In this document: positions 43,921 through 54,284 of the stretch, one piece after another | How the letters are laid out: each line of letters starts with the position of its first letter | Position numbering within the stretch: position 1 is the stretch's first letter | Source: JAWLEV01 sp041685915 | GTDB lineage: Bacteria; Chloroflexota; Anaerolineae; UBA1429 | Length of the DNA stretch: 64,000 nucleotides | Assembly (NCBI GenBank): GCA_041685915.1 | Contig: JAWLEV010000001.1 | Coordinates: forward strand, 45,791-109,790 | Reading direction: 5' to 3' | Notes under the pieces: model-generated | The model's database searches: none | What the model was told of the DNA's origin: nothing | Seen by the model: the letters and a program-made list of their open reading frames with translations, nothing else | Made by a program: the position numbers and the translations under genes

Positions 43921-44358
43921 CTATATCCCAGTGGAGCCAAAGCCGTCCTTTTCGGCCTCCATCCGTTCGGGAGCCTTCCGACACTGAAAAAAGGCCTCCC
44001 GATCGATGGGCAAACTCCACATCTGGGCGATGCGCTGTCCATGACGAATGACGCGAGGCAAAGGACAAAAGACCAAGGCGCATACCTCATTTCCGTTGAA
44101 CTCGGACTCTACCAGACCATCATGCACAATAAACCCCCGAAGGAAATTCCCGCTGCGTCCCGTGATCCTCACCACAGCACCCACGGGTATGCGCAGGGCC
44201 ACCCCCGTGGGAATACGAGCGAACCCCCACACCCATCGCCTACCCTTTTTGGGCAAGCGCGCTCTCAGATCCAGGGCGGCCCCCTTGTGTCGCTCGGGAG
44301 ATTGCGCCCCTTCGCCAACTAGCCAATATTCGACACGCGACTCACCATCATCTGGCAT
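43921..44358 (-). CDS. Divergent dUTPase-like protein
   Basis: 145 residues. The dUTPase/dCTP-deaminase fold is suggested by TGVALRIPVGAVVRI, GRSGNFL (motif 2 position), GLVESEFNGNEV (motif 3, where the family has GVIDADYRG) and RVIRHGQRIAQMW (motif 4-like). The trimeric enzymes hydrolyse dUTP to keep uracil out of DNA. Motif 3 lacks the usual catalytic Asp, having Glu instead, and motif 5 is not evident. It is likely real but may not be catalytic. Overlapping frames on the opposite strand are shadows. It lies 19 bp downstream of the SPFH gene. Confidence 0.6.
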   Translation of the reverse strand: MPDDGESRVEYWLVGEGAQSPERHKGAALDLRARLPKKGRRWVWGFARIPTGVALRIPVGAVVRITGRSGNFLRGFIVHDGLVESEFNGNEVCALVFCPLPRVIRHGQRIAQMWSLPIDREAFFQCRKAPERMEAEKDGFGSTGI

Positions 44359-44377
44359 AGACGATATGGCGGTTCCT

Positions 44378-45256
44378 CTACTCTCCTACCAATGACTCGG
44401 CATCCAGCATGATATCCTGATCCGAGGGCATCAGGACGGTCTTTACAGAGGGGGAGAGATTACTTGCCCATTCATACTGTATCAGTGCCGGATTCCCCCT
44501 CAATTGCTCGGCGATCATGCTCAGCGCCTCGGCCTCTGCCTGGGCTTCCAGTTTGCGCGATTCGGCGCGTCCCTCAGCGGCGACGACAGCCGCATTCTTC
44601 TCGCCCTCCGCCTTGGCCACCTCGATCTCTGCTTCCTTCTGTGCCGCCTGCAACTCATATTCCTTCTGTAAAGCCGCTTGCTCCGCCACCTGCTTCTTCT
44701 CAATAGCCGCGTCGAACTCTGGTGAGAATTCGATATTGGCCAGCGAAAATTGGTCGACGATAAGATAGTTTGGCCGGAGGCGATTGGCAAGGCTCTCCAG
44801 AATGCTCTCCTTGAGAACCGCTCGCTCTCGCAAGATATTCTCTACACGAAGTTCCGCCGTCGCCGACTTGATGGATTCCTCCAAAGCGGGGGCGATGATG
44901 ATACTTTCATAGTCCGGCCCCACTTCTCGATACAACTTGCTCACGTCCGCAGGATCGGGATGATAGTTAAGCGCCGCCGTGACGTCCATGACCTGCATAT
45001 CCGAAGAGGCCGCCTCGGTGGTTATCTCGAGCTTTTTGGTGCGCACATCCATCTGCATAACCCGCCGCACCACCGGCGGCATGATCAGATGGAAACCCTC
45101 ACCTAATGTACGATCCTCCACCCTCCCCAACATGATGACGACACCGCGATGCCCCGGTTCTACGATCGTATAGCTGGAAAAAACCACCACAGCCGCCAGG
45201 ATGACGAGGATGACGAATCCCACAATGCGAAACGAAAAACCGCTTCTCTCTTCCAC
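44378..45256 (-). CDS. SPFH/prohibitin-family membrane protein
   Basis: 292 residues. A single N-terminal helix (~12-30) is followed by the SPFH domain (~30-180) with TIVEPGHRGVVIMLGRVEDR and a long charged, Ala/Glu-rich coiled coil (~195-250). This is the prohibitin/stomatin/HflC layout. Such proteins form large rings on the membrane and modulate FtsH-type proteases or lipid domains. Start GTG at 45256 with GGAAGGG upstream. A TATAAT lies at 45294-45299. Confidence 0.9.
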   Translation of the reverse strand: MEERSGFSFRIVGFVILVILAAVVVFSSYTIVEPGHRGVVIMLGRVEDRTLGEGFHLIMPPVVRRVMQMDVRTKKLEITTEAASSDMQVMDVTAALNYHPDPADVSKLYREVGPDYESIIIAPALEESIKSATAELRVENILRERAVLKESILESLANRLRPNYLIVDQFSLANIEFSPEFDAAIEKKQVAEQAALQKEYELQAAQKEAEIEVAKAEGEKNAAVVAAEGRAESRKLEAQAEAEALSMIAEQLRGNPALIQYEWASNLSPSVKTVLMPSDQDIMLDAESLVGE

Positions 45257-45293
45257 GATAAACCCTTCCGATTACGCACAATCCATAGCAACG

Positions 45294-45324
45294 ATTATAG
45301 CACAACGTTGCCAAAAGACGACAA
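45294..45324 (-). promoter_or_regulatory. Promoter of the SPFH gene
   Basis: On the minus strand TATAAT (45294-45299), with TTGTCG (45319-45324) 19 bases upstream. The spacer is long, so the -35 call is weak. Confidence 0.45.
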
Positions 45325-45371
45325 TCGCAAACCCTACCGTCCACGAGACCAACAGTACTCAATCACCCCGG

Positions 45372-46190
45372 CTATATCAGACTGTCACGCAATCCACGCA
45401 GGTACGCCACACTCTCAACGGTGCTGGCACAAAAGTCCGCCTCTCCCTCATACTCGCTCAGCAGAGCCCCGTCATAATCCTCCGCCACAAGCAACTCCAC
45501 AACCCCTGGCAGATCTATATGCCCACGCCCTGCACGACAAAGTACCCACTCGCCATCCACAAACGTGCCATCCTTGATGTGTACATTGACGATCCAGGAC
45601 GCCAGGATCTCAAAAAAGTCGTGCGCCTCATCCAAAGAGTGTCCTGCCCAGCAAAAGTTGCCTGTATCCAGGGTGACACCCAGTATGGAACTATCCACAT
45701 CCCGCAGGAGAGCGCGCAGACGGCGACCATCGTTTATCAATCGACCATGGTTTTCTATGCCGATCGCCAGGCCCCAATCCGCCACCCGGGCCGTCACCCG
45801 CTTGAATCCCTCAACGAGCCTCGGATAGAGCTCGTCCAGCGAATACCCCTCCCGCAGATCCCCTGCAAAGGCACGCACAACGGGTATCTCCGTCTCCCGG
45901 GCCGCCCGACAATACTGCACAAAGCGGGCCACCTCGCGCGCCAATCCCTCATCCGTCGGCTGTGCAAAATCGCAGTATCCTCCAAGACTGGTAACCGTCA
46001 CTCCCCGCGCCCGGATGCGAGAGCGCAACGCGTCATAGTCCACCGGCTCCTCCCATAGCCCCTGATGTACGCCAGAACGCCCATTAAGCTCCAGCGCCTC
46101 CCCGCCAACCCTCCCTGCCAGGTCCAGCACCTCCTGCAGCGACCCTTCCCGCATCCCCAAAGACACGAACCCCACCTTTATGTCACCCAT
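45372..46190 (-). CDS. Sugar phosphate isomerase/epimerase-like TIM barrel
   Basis: 272 residues of the AP-endonuclease-2 superfamily. Metal/active-site marks are VTLDTGNFCWAG (strand 6), NVHIKDGTF (strand 7) and IGIENHGRLI, with a C-terminal LLSEYEGE Glu. The family includes inosose isomerase/dehydratase, hydroxypyruvate isomerase and tagatose epimerase; the precise substrate is not known. The ATG at 46190 has GAGAGGAGG upstream. It is 88 bp downstream of a related paralog. Confidence 0.82.
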   Translation of the reverse strand: MGDIKVGFVSLGMREGSLQEVLDLAGRVGGEALELNGRSGVHQGLWEEPVDYDALRSRIRARGVTVTSLGGYCDFAQPTDEGLAREVARFVQYCRAARETEIPVVRAFAGDLREGYSLDELYPRLVEGFKRVTARVADWGLAIGIENHGRLINDGRRLRALLRDVDSSILGVTLDTGNFCWAGHSLDEAHDFFEILASWIVNVHIKDGTFVDGEWVLCRAGRGHIDLPGVVELLVAEDYDGALLSEYEGEADFCASTVESVAYLRGLRDSLI

Positions 46191-46278
46191 GGCGCCTCCT
46201 CTCGCTATCACTCATAGAACAAAAGATGACTACCGCAGATATTTCAGAAGGCTTCGACGCCATGCCTCCCAAATCCTC

Positions 46279-47043
46279 CTAACTGTAGCCGAACGTATCC
46301 GCCAGATACTTGTGGCTTATAGCACAACTCTCCGCCGCTTCCCTGTCACTCGTATCCTGTTCGTACACGACCCATCGCACGCCGTCGAGCGTCTTCAGGG
46401 CCTCCATGATATCCGTCAGGGGCACCACGCCAGTACCCAACTCCACCCAATGGCGATCCCCCTTATAATCCTTGAGATGCACATATCCGATCTGCTCTCG
46501 ATGATCCAGCAAGAAACGTGCGGGATCCTGTCCCCCGATCTGTACCCACGCCACGTCCACACAGAGATCGGTCGTATCGCGATCCATTTCGGCCAGGATC
46601 AGATCCATCCCCCTGGGTCCCTCGTCCGTGGATGCAAATTCGTAGGCGTGATTGTGATAGTGCAAGGCGATGCCATGTCGCGCACATACACGCCCCATCT
46701 CATTAAAAGCCTCTATGTCACGACGGTAGCTTTCTGCTTCTACGCACTCCCAGCCACCCAGGCCCGAGATACACAGATCCTGTGTGTCATAGCTCTCCAT
46801 AAGTCTCAGGGTGTCATCCAGGTCCTGATCCAACCCACCGTGCATCCCTGCCACTGCCAGCCCGTTCGCAGCTAACGCAACCTTTAATCTTTGAGGGGCA
46901 TCAGCGCAAAGCCCTGTGCCGATCTCGACGGCCCCAAAGCCTGCCTCCCGGACGGCCTTCAGGACGTCCGCGATCCTCTCTTCCACATCAACTTGCTGAC
47001 TGAAGACAATAAGCTGTGCCCCAAGAGGTGGATACTCTCCCAT
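46279..47043 (-). CDS. Sugar phosphate isomerase/epimerase-like TIM barrel, second paralog
   Basis: 254 residues of the same superfamily. Marks are ALHYHNHAYEF (His/Glu), LCVDVAWVQIGG and YVHLKDY, with a C-terminal VVYEQD Glu. The ATG at 47043 follows GGAAGGAG. It is first in the pair with 45372-46190. Both probably work in the same sugar or inositol pathway; reaction unknown. Confidence 0.84.
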   Translation of the reverse strand: MGEYPPLGAQLIVFSQQVDVEERIADVLKAVREAGFGAVEIGTGLCADAPQRLKVALAANGLAVAGMHGGLDQDLDDTLRLMESYDTQDLCISGLGGWECVEAESYRRDIEAFNEMGRVCARHGIALHYHNHAYEFASTDEGPRGMDLILAEMDRDTTDLCVDVAWVQIGGQDPARFLLDHREQIGYVHLKDYKGDRHWVELGTGVVPLTDIMEALKTLDGVRWVVYEQDTSDREAAESCAISHKYLADTFGYS

Positions 47044-47165
47044 GTCTCTCCTTCCATACATCAGAACAACGAGCGATCCGACGGCTTTCCCTGCAATCAT
47101 TTTAGCGCACGCCGCCCAGTATGTCCAACAACATGGCCAGGAAAAACTACAGAAGCACCTTGCAT

Positions 47166-47194
47166 TTGAATACAGGATCATTATGGCTTACCAT
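47166..47194 (+). promoter_or_regulatory. Possible promoter of the Ig-repeat giant gene
   Basis: TTGAAT (47166-47171), a 17-base spacer, then TACCAT (47189-47194), about 48 bases before the start codon. A weak match. Confidence 0.35.
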
Positions 47195-47241
47195 ATGGTT
47201 GATCATACAGTACTCTCAAAGCATAAAGGCTGCCGCCATCG

Positions 47242-50200
47242 ATGAGCGAGTCTGTGCGTAGAGTCTATCAGATCACAGTGCTCGTCCTCCTCGCCTTTTT
47301 GGCGACGGGTATTCTGGCCAAGGCCAGCCCCGTGGAGGACGGGACAGAACCTGTCCACCTGATCTCCGCCCCCGAACTTGACGCCCGACCACAGGTCGTC
47401 ACCAGGGCTGACGGTTCCGTGGTCGTCGTCTGGGGGCAAAGCAAACAAGAACCGGATGACGACTCTGTGCTCTATGCGGCCCAATCTCCCCGCTGGCGTC
47501 CCACACCCATCACCTCCTTCCCCCCAAGCATCCGTCGCCGGTATGCCATCGCCGTGAAAGCGGAAAAAAAAGTCCATATCACCTACTCCCAGGTCACAAC
47601 GGATACACAGAAAATATGGCACCACGTACTGGGAGAGGAGGCGCCGAAAGATCCCTGGCAGGTGCCGTACCATGCACAGTCGACGTTCGCGGTGGACGCC
47701 GCGGGATGCCTGCACTATGTCTGGATCCAGGACGAGGCGCTCCATTACATGAACAACGTTCAAACCATGACGATGACCACAGGCATCGGTTTCTCAGGGA
47801 CCATAAGCGATATGGCCCTGGACGTGGATGAGGACGGAACCCCCCACCTGGCATGGAGAAAACGGGGTACGACCGAAGACCCATCCCAGATATATTATAC
47901 CCCTCTGGTGACGGACACTACTCCCGTGCCCATCGCCCAGGGAACAGGATCTCCCAAACTGGCGGTGGAAGCGTCCGGAACAACACATCTCTGTTGGCGC
48001 AATGATGATAGGCTTTGCTACGCCAACAGCCAGGACTGGAGCAAGATAGAGTTGATCGATGACCACCTCACCACTGCAGACACCTATTCCTTGCTCGCCG
48101 GACCTGGTCAGGAAGCCCATCTGCTGTGGACTGCCGGGGAGACGTTGTGGTACGCTCACTCTGTAGACTGGAACGCATCAAGACGTCAGATCGCCTCTCC
48201 CATGACAACGGGAGAGTTCGAGACCACAGTCGACGATGGCGGATCTCCTCACCTGGCGTGGGCTGCCTCCGAGGACGATACGGGCGAAGATATCTTTTAT
48301 CAGCGCGCTATCTCCACGCAGCCCAAGATAGCCGTTCGTTATCCACAAGGGGGAGAATTCCTCACCCGCGATACGCGGGTAAAAGCAGAGATCAGCGGGG
48401 ACACGGAGGAGATCCTCCGTGTGGAATTCTATCTCCAGGTTGACAGCCCCTTTAACGATACCTCATCACAGCACGCGGACTATACACTGCGAGAGCTGGG
48501 CACCGATAGAAAAGGCCAGGACGGCTGGACAGTACCTTTGACTATCGCCGATCTAGGGGCGGTCGAAAGGTACCGCATCATGGCGCTGGCGACCGATGTA
48601 CAGGGCCAAACGATACGTGCAGTGGGTGGCTGGTTCCGTACCCAACCGCCCGAGGACACCTGCACGACGCTGCGACTCCCCACCACAGAGCCGGTACGGG
48701 GACAAAGCTATATCGAGGCCCTAACACACTGCCAACGTCCATCATACCGAAGGTTACACCTCTATCTGATTCCCGCATCGGCAGAGACGAGAATTCCCCT
48801 TCCCAAAACCTTCCACTATGTGGGCGCTTATGCCTACCCCGGTCAGCGGGCCACCGCCCCACCCCTCCCCTGGAGGCTCCCTTACGATTCATGCCGTTTC
48901 CCTGATGGCCGCTACGTCGCCATGGCCATTGCGGAGGACAAGGCGGGACGTCATACATATCTCTGGCCCACAGATCCCTTTGTCATCGACAATGCCATGG
49001 CACCGAACCTGGAAATCACCCGGCCCAGGGCGGGCGCCGTGGTAACAGGGAATGAACTGCACGTCTCGGCGACAGCCGACGACGTGGACGGATCTATAGA
49101 ACGGGTCAACTTTTACCTGGAACAACGCCACCCTTTGCCGACGCAAGATCATGATAAGAACGCATCTCCCCTCGAACAGAGACACCTCCTCTGGCTGGGA
49201 CAGGGCACGGACGGCACAGACGGCTGGAACCTGCGCGTCCCCATCGATCCCTCCTGGCCGGGGGAACACTGTCGTATATGGGCCACAACCTTCGATGATC
49301 GAGGGTTACAGAAAAGCACATATTCCCAACCCTTCAGCCTTTTGGGTAGGCAAGAGCCCCATATACGGATTCTGGATCCCTCGTCGGCCCATCCCCTGCG
49401 CGACACGGTGACGATACGGGCATCGATACGCGGCGGGACAGCTCGGGTCCGTGAGCCCCAGGTCTATCTCCAGAACAGGGGTGGCACATTGACCCTGTTG
49501 GGCTCGTTGGAGACAAGGGAAAACTATTTCGTCCACGAATGGGACACCCGGGAATTCCCTGATGGCCCGTATCGTCTCCTGGTAACCGCCCAAAGCGAGG
49601 AGGGCGGTCCATTTTCTGCCAGCAGTGAGGAGTTTGTGGTGGACAACGGGCCACCACCGTATCACTTTGCAGAGCCCACATCTGAACAAGAGATCTCGGG
49701 CACCATACGTGTGGCACTTGAAAGCGCCACCGATCCGGCATCGCTTGACAAGGCGTCCCTTTACTATCGAGACGAGACGGGAGAACTCTACCCCATCGCC
49801 GAGGAACACGACATCCAGACGCGCTGGGAAACGACGTGGAATACCCGCACAACCCTCGACGGAACGTATCATCTGGTGGCTTTGCTCACCGACGTGGAGG
49901 AAAAAGTCCGCCGCCTGGAACAAAAAGTGACGGTATGCAATACCACGCCGCGTGTTGCATTTGCATCTTTGTCTACAGAGAACGAATGGCAAGGTTCTCA
50001 GCTGATACGCTGGCAAACCCATCATCCCTTGGGAACACCCCTTTCAACAAGCCTGGAATACAGCGCAGACGGTGGGAACTCTTGGAGCGAAATCGCCTCT
50101 GACATTCAGGCCGAGAACTCGTATCGGTGGAACACCACATCTGTCCATGACAGCAGGCAAGGTCGACTGCGCGTGAGCGTCAGCGACGGGCTGCGTCACA

Positions 50201-52677
50201 GCCGGGCGACCAGCGAGATCTTTGTTCTGAACAACGCTAACGAGGCGCCCGAGATAACCCTCTTGACCCCCAAACCGGGAACCATAGACAGAGGAGAGAC
50301 GCAGATCGCCTGGCAGGCGCGGGACCCGGATACGGATCCCCTCACGGTGACCCTCGCCTATCGACGCGGCGAGGACGCCTGGACGTCCATAGCGTCGAAT
50401 CTCACCAATACCCAAAATTACCTGTGGGACACGAGCCAACTCCCGGCACACGACGACTATATCTTGAGAGTCACGGCCAGGGACTCTCAGGGCGCCACAG
50501 CGACGGACGTCGTCGAAGACCTTGATCTGGTGGACAACACAGCCCCCTCTATACGCCTCCTATGGCCCAACACAAAGACACACCTCGAAGACAAAACCAC
50601 CATTCTCTGGTCTGCTACAGACGCCGACGAGGATTCTCTGATAATCGATATCTATTATAGCGACAACGCCGGTCAGAGCTGGATTCCACTGGCGGAAGGC
50701 GTCCCCAATACCGGATTCTACGGGTGGCAGGTGTCCTACCTGCCCTCTGGGGCCCAGTATCGGATAAAAGTCGTGGCACGAGACCGATATTCACAGGCCT
50801 CGGACGAGAGCGACGACGTATTTATCATCGGTCGCAATCTACGACCTCGTATAACCCTCCTCTCGCCCACCGCCGCCCAAACAATATCTGGCGTTCAGCC
50901 CATCAGGTGGACGGCCTTTGATCCAGAGGGGGCTTCTCTCCAGATATCCGTCACGGCCCGCCACGCAGAGGTCGAGCGCTGGGAATCCCTGGGCACGAGC
51001 TCCTTGGACGATGGTCTGCTCCTGTGGGATACGAGGGATCTTTCTGATGGCGAGTACGATCTCCGTGCCGTGGCGACGAATGGTCAGTACTCCGCGTCCG
51101 CCAGGCTCACACAGCCCGTCTCTGTCTCCAACGAGGCGTCCCGGGCACCGCACGTGCGCCTTGTCTCCCCGCAAGGAGGTGAGATCTGGAGCGGAATGCG
51201 AGAGGTACTTTGGGAGGCCTGGGACGGTGACGGCGAGCCCCTCACAGCGACCCTCTCCACACGCGCCATGGGAGAGGACGACTGGGATCATCTAGGGACG
51301 ATAGATGGTCGCACTGGCCATTACGTCTGGGACACCCGACAAATGTCTCAAAACGACGAGCATATGCTACGCATCGTGGTGCAAAATCCGACCCGCTCGG
51401 CGAGGGACACGACGTCGAGTCCCGTTCACCTGACGAACCGCGACAATTATCCTCCTCATATCCAGATCCTCCCACCCGATGCGACGAATCTTCCCCAGAG
51501 CAACATCATAGCGTGGACGGCGAACGATCCTGACGGTGATCCCTTGACCGTGGATCTGAGTATCAAGGACAGGGACGACGGACCGTGGCAGGAATTGGCC
51601 ACAAGGCTCTACGATGGGGGAGAATATGTCCTGGATTCCCCCTTGCACAATGAAAAGTCTTACCAAATACGCGCCGTTGCCAGCGATGCCATATACTCCA
51701 GTGAGGACATATCCCATCCCTTTACCACCTCGGTATCCTCCAACCAGTTGCCCGATCTGACCCTCGATATGCCGACCAACAAGAACGTATGGTCGGGAAC
51801 GGAAGAGATTCGCTGGCAGGCCACCGACCCCAGCAGCCAGGATCTCATCGTGCAAATCGAACTCAGCCGGGATGGGGGAGAAACATGGGACATCCTGGAA
51901 AAAAGACTGGAGGATACGGGCTCTTATATGTGGGATACGACTGCCCACGCCAACGGACCCTGCCGCCTACGTCTGACGGCCGATAATGGGTACCTTGAAA
52001 CCACAAAGATCAGCCATCCCTTTACCCTGAGCAACCCGGGTAATACACCCCCCGCCGTCTCCCTCCTCTCTCCACGGGGCGGAGAGATCTGGTCGGGCAT
52101 CCAGGAGATAAGATGGCTTGCCCAGGACAGAGACGGTGATGAATTGGAGATCGACCTGGCCTACAAAATCGGCAGAGATGACACATGGCATACGATAGCC
52201 CGAGCCGTTCCGAACACGGGGCATTACGTTTGGGACACGACCAGCGTCCCCAACTGTACCTGCATAGAGATGCGCATCACGGCAAATGATGGCACATCCC
52301 TCGATCAGGACAAATCGGACACCCCATTTACAGTGAACAATCCCCATGCCCCCCTGATAAAACTGGTGGCGCCGCAGGGAGGAGAAAAATGGGCGGGGAA
52401 ACAAAAAATCAGCTGGGTCATGGCCCAGGAAACACGAATGACCCGTGTGACTGTGCAACTATCCACCGATGCCGGGCAGCGATGGGAGACGGTCGCCTCT
52501 GATCTACCTCCCACGGGCGCTTATCTCTGGGATACCACGACGTTACCCGATGGAAGCAAAGTATGGGTCCGCGTCATAGCGGACGAATACCCCCAAAAGG
52601 CCATAGATACATCCCCAGAGCCAGTGACTGTGCGCAACGCGGCACCGGACCCACCCCTGCCCTTTTACTCAAAGTGA
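47242..52677 (+). CDS. Giant secreted protein with propeller-like N-terminus and about 13 Ig-like modules
   Basis: 1811 residues. A signal peptide (~10-28) is followed by a region (~35-365) of propeller-type repeats (the 'HLAWR', 'HYVWIQ', 'HLLWTAG' strand pattern). Then about 13 modules of 70-115 residues each begin near 'P-x-(I/V)-x-(L/I)-x-x-P' and carry an 'I-x-W-x-A-x-D-x-D-G-D' strand. The last nine usually end in a 'Y-x-W-D-T' strand. These resemble bacterial Ig/cadherin-like folds. There is no LPxTG, membrane helix or dockerin at the end (PPLPFYSK). It may be an adhesin or surface polymer. No strong ribosome site is seen. Confidence 0.85.
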   Translation: MSESVRRVYQITVLVLLAFLATGILAKASPVEDGTEPVHLISAPELDARPQVVTRADGSVVVVWGQSKQEPDDDSVLYAAQSPRWRPTPITSFPPSIRRRYAIAVKAEKKVHITYSQVTTDTQKIWHHVLGEEAPKDPWQVPYHAQSTFAVDAAGCLHYVWIQDEALHYMNNVQTMTMTTGIGFSGTISDMALDVDEDGTPHLAWRKRGTTEDPSQIYYTPLVTDTTPVPIAQGTGSPKLAVEASGTTHLCWRNDDRLCYANSQDWSKIELIDDHLTTADTYSLLAGPGQEAHLLWTAGETLWYAHSVDWNASRRQIASPMTTGEFETTVDDGGSPHLAWAASEDDTGEDIFYQRAISTQPKIAVRYPQGGEFLTRDTRVKAEISGDTEEILRVEFYLQVDSPFNDTSSQHADYTLRELGTDRKGQDGWTVPLTIADLGAVERYRIMALATDVQGQTIRAVGGWFRTQPPEDTCTTLRLPTTEPVRGQSYIEALTHCQRPSYRRLHLYLIPASAETRIPLPKTFHYVGAYAYPGQRATAPPLPWRLPYDSCRFPDGRYVAMAIAEDKAGRHTYLWPTDPFVIDNAMAPNLEITRPRAGAVVTGNELHVSATADDVDGSIERVNFYLEQRHPLPTQDHDKNASPLEQRHLLWLGQGTDGTDGWNLRVPIDPSWPGEHCRIWATTFDDRGLQKSTYSQPFSLLGRQEPHIRILDPSSAHPLRDTVTIRASIRGGTARVREPQVYLQNRGGTLTLLGSLETRENYFVHEWDTREFPDGPYRLLVTAQSEEGGPFSASSEEFVVDNGPPPYHFAEPTSEQEISGTIRVALESATDPASLDKASLYYRDETGELYPIAEEHDIQTRWETTWNTRTTLDGTYHLVALLTDVEEKVRRLEQKVTVCNTTPRVAFASLSTENEWQGSQLIRWQTHHPLGTPLSTSLEYSADGGNSWSEIASDIQAENSYRWNTTSVHDSRQGRLRVSVSDGLRHSRATSEIFVLNNANEAPEITLLTPKPGTIDRGETQIAWQARDPDTDPLTVTLAYRRGEDAWTSIASNLTNTQNYLWDTSQLPAHDDYILRVTARDSQGATATDVVEDLDLVDNTAPSIRLLWPNTKTHLEDKTTILWSATDADEDSLIIDIYYSDNAGQSWIPLAEGVPNTGFYGWQVSYLPSGAQYRIKVVARDRYSQASDESDDVFIIGRNLRPRITLLSPTAAQTISGVQPIRWTAFDPEGASLQISVTARHAEVERWESLGTSSLDDGLLLWDTRDLSDGEYDLRAVATNGQYSASARLTQPVSVSNEASRAPHVRLVSPQGGEIWSGMREVLWEAWDGDGEPLTATLSTRAMGEDDWDHLGTIDGRTGHYVWDTRQMSQNDEHMLRIVVQNPTRSARDTTSSPVHLTNRDNYPPHIQILPPDATNLPQSNIIAWTANDPDGDPLTVDLSIKDRDDGPWQELATRLYDGGEYVLDSPLHNEKSYQIRAVASDAIYSSEDISHPFTTSVSSNQLPDLTLDMPTNKNVWSGTEEIRWQATDPSSQDLIVQIELSRDGGETWDILEKRLEDTGSYMWDTTAHANGPCRLRLTADNGYLETTKISHPFTLSNPGNTPPAVSLLSPRGGEIWSGIQEIRWLAQDRDGDELEIDLAYKIGRDDTWHTIARAVPNTGHYVWDTTSVPNCTCIEMRITANDGTSLDQDKSDTPFTVNNPHAPLIKLVAPQGGEKWAGKQKISWVMAQETRMTRVTVQLSTDAGQRWETVASDLPPTGAYLWDTTTLPDGSKVWVRVIADEYPQKAIDTSPEPVTVRNAAPDPPLPFYSK

Positions 52678-52853
52678 GAGACTCCCTGCATCACACAACC
52701 GACTGAATCATGTATTCCAGGATGTCCCTGCAGCGTCATTCTCACGTCGAATTTACTCCACATTTATGATATCTTTATGCAGAAAATGAGGGAGATGTAT
52801 TATGATAGTAGGGGAATAGTGTCTAAAATCATCGCAGGAAAACAAACAGGGGC

Positions 52854-54284
52854 ATGATGCGCTCGCTACGTCCAAGTCTCAAGACCTTTACCTACAATCG
52901 AAACAGCTCATTTGAGGCCATCTTTCCCAAGAGATGGGACGCGGCTTTCTCGCAGAATCTCAAAGAGCTGCAAAGGAGCCAGGTGCACGACGAGGAAAGA
53001 CTGCCCTCTACACTCTATATCTATATTTTGATGCTGTTGTGGGCCACATCGGCCCTCGTCGGCTGGAGTTTGACCTCTACAAGCTACCATTGGTCGGACC
53101 TGTTGCACAGCCTTCCTTTCGCAGCGGCTATATTCCTTTCCGACCTCTATCCCCTTCGAATCCCCACCGGCGAAAACAAAGTGACCCTCTCTTGCGCCTT
53201 CAAGACGGCGACGGCCATCGCCTGCGGACCCCAATTGACGGTGCTGATAACGCTGCTGGGAACGGCCATGACCGAAATCGTCACGGGCAGGAAATGGTAC
53301 AAGGGGATCTTTAACGTCTCAGCCATGGTCCTCACCTCCGTCGCATTGAGCGCAGTGTACTATACCCTCTCCAGTATTCCGAGGGATCCCTTCCATTCGC
53401 CACAAAATGGCGTCGCGGTGCTCGCCCTTGTAGTCACCTATTCTGTCATCAGCGTGGGCTTGGTCTCCATTCTCATGTCCCTGCTGAGCGATCTGAATCC
53501 CTTCCACTTTTGCAAAAAGAATCTCCGAAACATATTCCTGAACAATCTCACGATCATCCCCGTGGGGGCCCTGATCGCTCACCTGTGGATGTACGCCACC
53601 TGGACCGTACTGGCAGTGGGCGTACCCATAGCTGTGGCGGGGAAATCCTTTCAGTTCATCGACGAATTCCGGGCGCAGACCCATCGCACCCTCGTCCGCA
53701 TGGCCGATGCCATCGATGAGCGCACCCCGCGCACGAGCCATCACGCGAGACGGGTCGCGACCATCTCTCGCGCCATCGGCAGAGAGATGGGCTTGAGCGA
53801 GGCGGACCTCGAGCGCCTTACGCTGGCCGCACGCCTGCACGATCTGGGCAAAATCGGCATGAGCGATAACCTAGACCATGAAACTGAACATCTGGACACC
53901 GAGGAAATGGAGTCCCTCGTCCGTCATCCCGTTGTTGGCAGCAAACTATTGGGCCGATTTCGTTTCTTCAAGGAAGGACGGGAGATCGTACTGCACCATC
54001 ACGAACATTACGATGGCTCGGGATACCCGGACGGCTTGGCGGGAAAAGCAATTCCTTTGGGAAGCCGCATTATAGCCCTGGCAGATACCTTTGATAGACT
54101 CTGGCACCGACGTGCGAACGCCTCCCCCACCGATCAAACCGCGGCCTTCCAACAGATTCTTGATCGAAGCGGTTCCCAGTTCGACCCCCAGGTCGTGGAC
54201 GCCTTTGTAAAAGCCATGGAAAGCAAAGCACTTTGTTCCACCCTCGCTGCCCTCCATCCCGTATCAGATCAAGAAAACGCATAG
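52854..54284 (+). CDS. Membrane-bound HD-GYP phosphodiesterase
   Basis: 476 residues. The N-terminal half has about six membrane helices in a MASE-like sensor pattern (~50-285). The C-terminal HD-GYP domain (~290-455) has LHDLGKIG and GSGYPDGL, so it probably hydrolyses cyclic-di-GMP in response to a membrane signal. It starts at ATG 52854 or 52857, after AGGGGC. It lies 176 bp after the giant gene, which may hold a promoter near 52795 (TATTAT). It is a distant cousin of the HD-GYP at 39706-41193. Confidence 0.85.
   Translation: MMRSLRPSLKTFTYNRNSSFEAIFPKRWDAAFSQNLKELQRSQVHDEERLPSTLYIYILMLLWATSALVGWSLTSTSYHWSDLLHSLPFAAAIFLSDLYPLRIPTGENKVTLSCAFKTATAIACGPQLTVLITLLGTAMTEIVTGRKWYKGIFNVSAMVLTSVALSAVYYTLSSIPRDPFHSPQNGVAVLALVVTYSVISVGLVSILMSLLSDLNPFHFCKKNLRNIFLNNLTIIPVGALIAHLWMYATWTVLAVGVPIAVAGKSFQFIDEFRAQTHRTLVRMADAIDERTPRTSHHARRVATISRAIGREMGLSEADLERLTLAARLHDLGKIGMSDNLDHETEHLDTEEMESLVRHPVVGSKLLGRFRFFKEGREIVLHHHEHYDGSGYPDGLAGKAIPLGSRIIALADTFDRLWHRRANASPTDQTAAFQQILDRSGSQFDPQVVDAFVKAMESKALCSTLAALHPVSDQENA

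Noticed and set aside
43876..44322. 148-codon plus-strand frame opposite the dUTPase-like gene
   Set aside because: The minus-strand product has clear family motifs; the plus-strand one has none.
49306..50025. 239-codon frame opposite the Ig-repeat gene
   Set aside because: Shadow produced by the GC-rich repeats; no homology visible.
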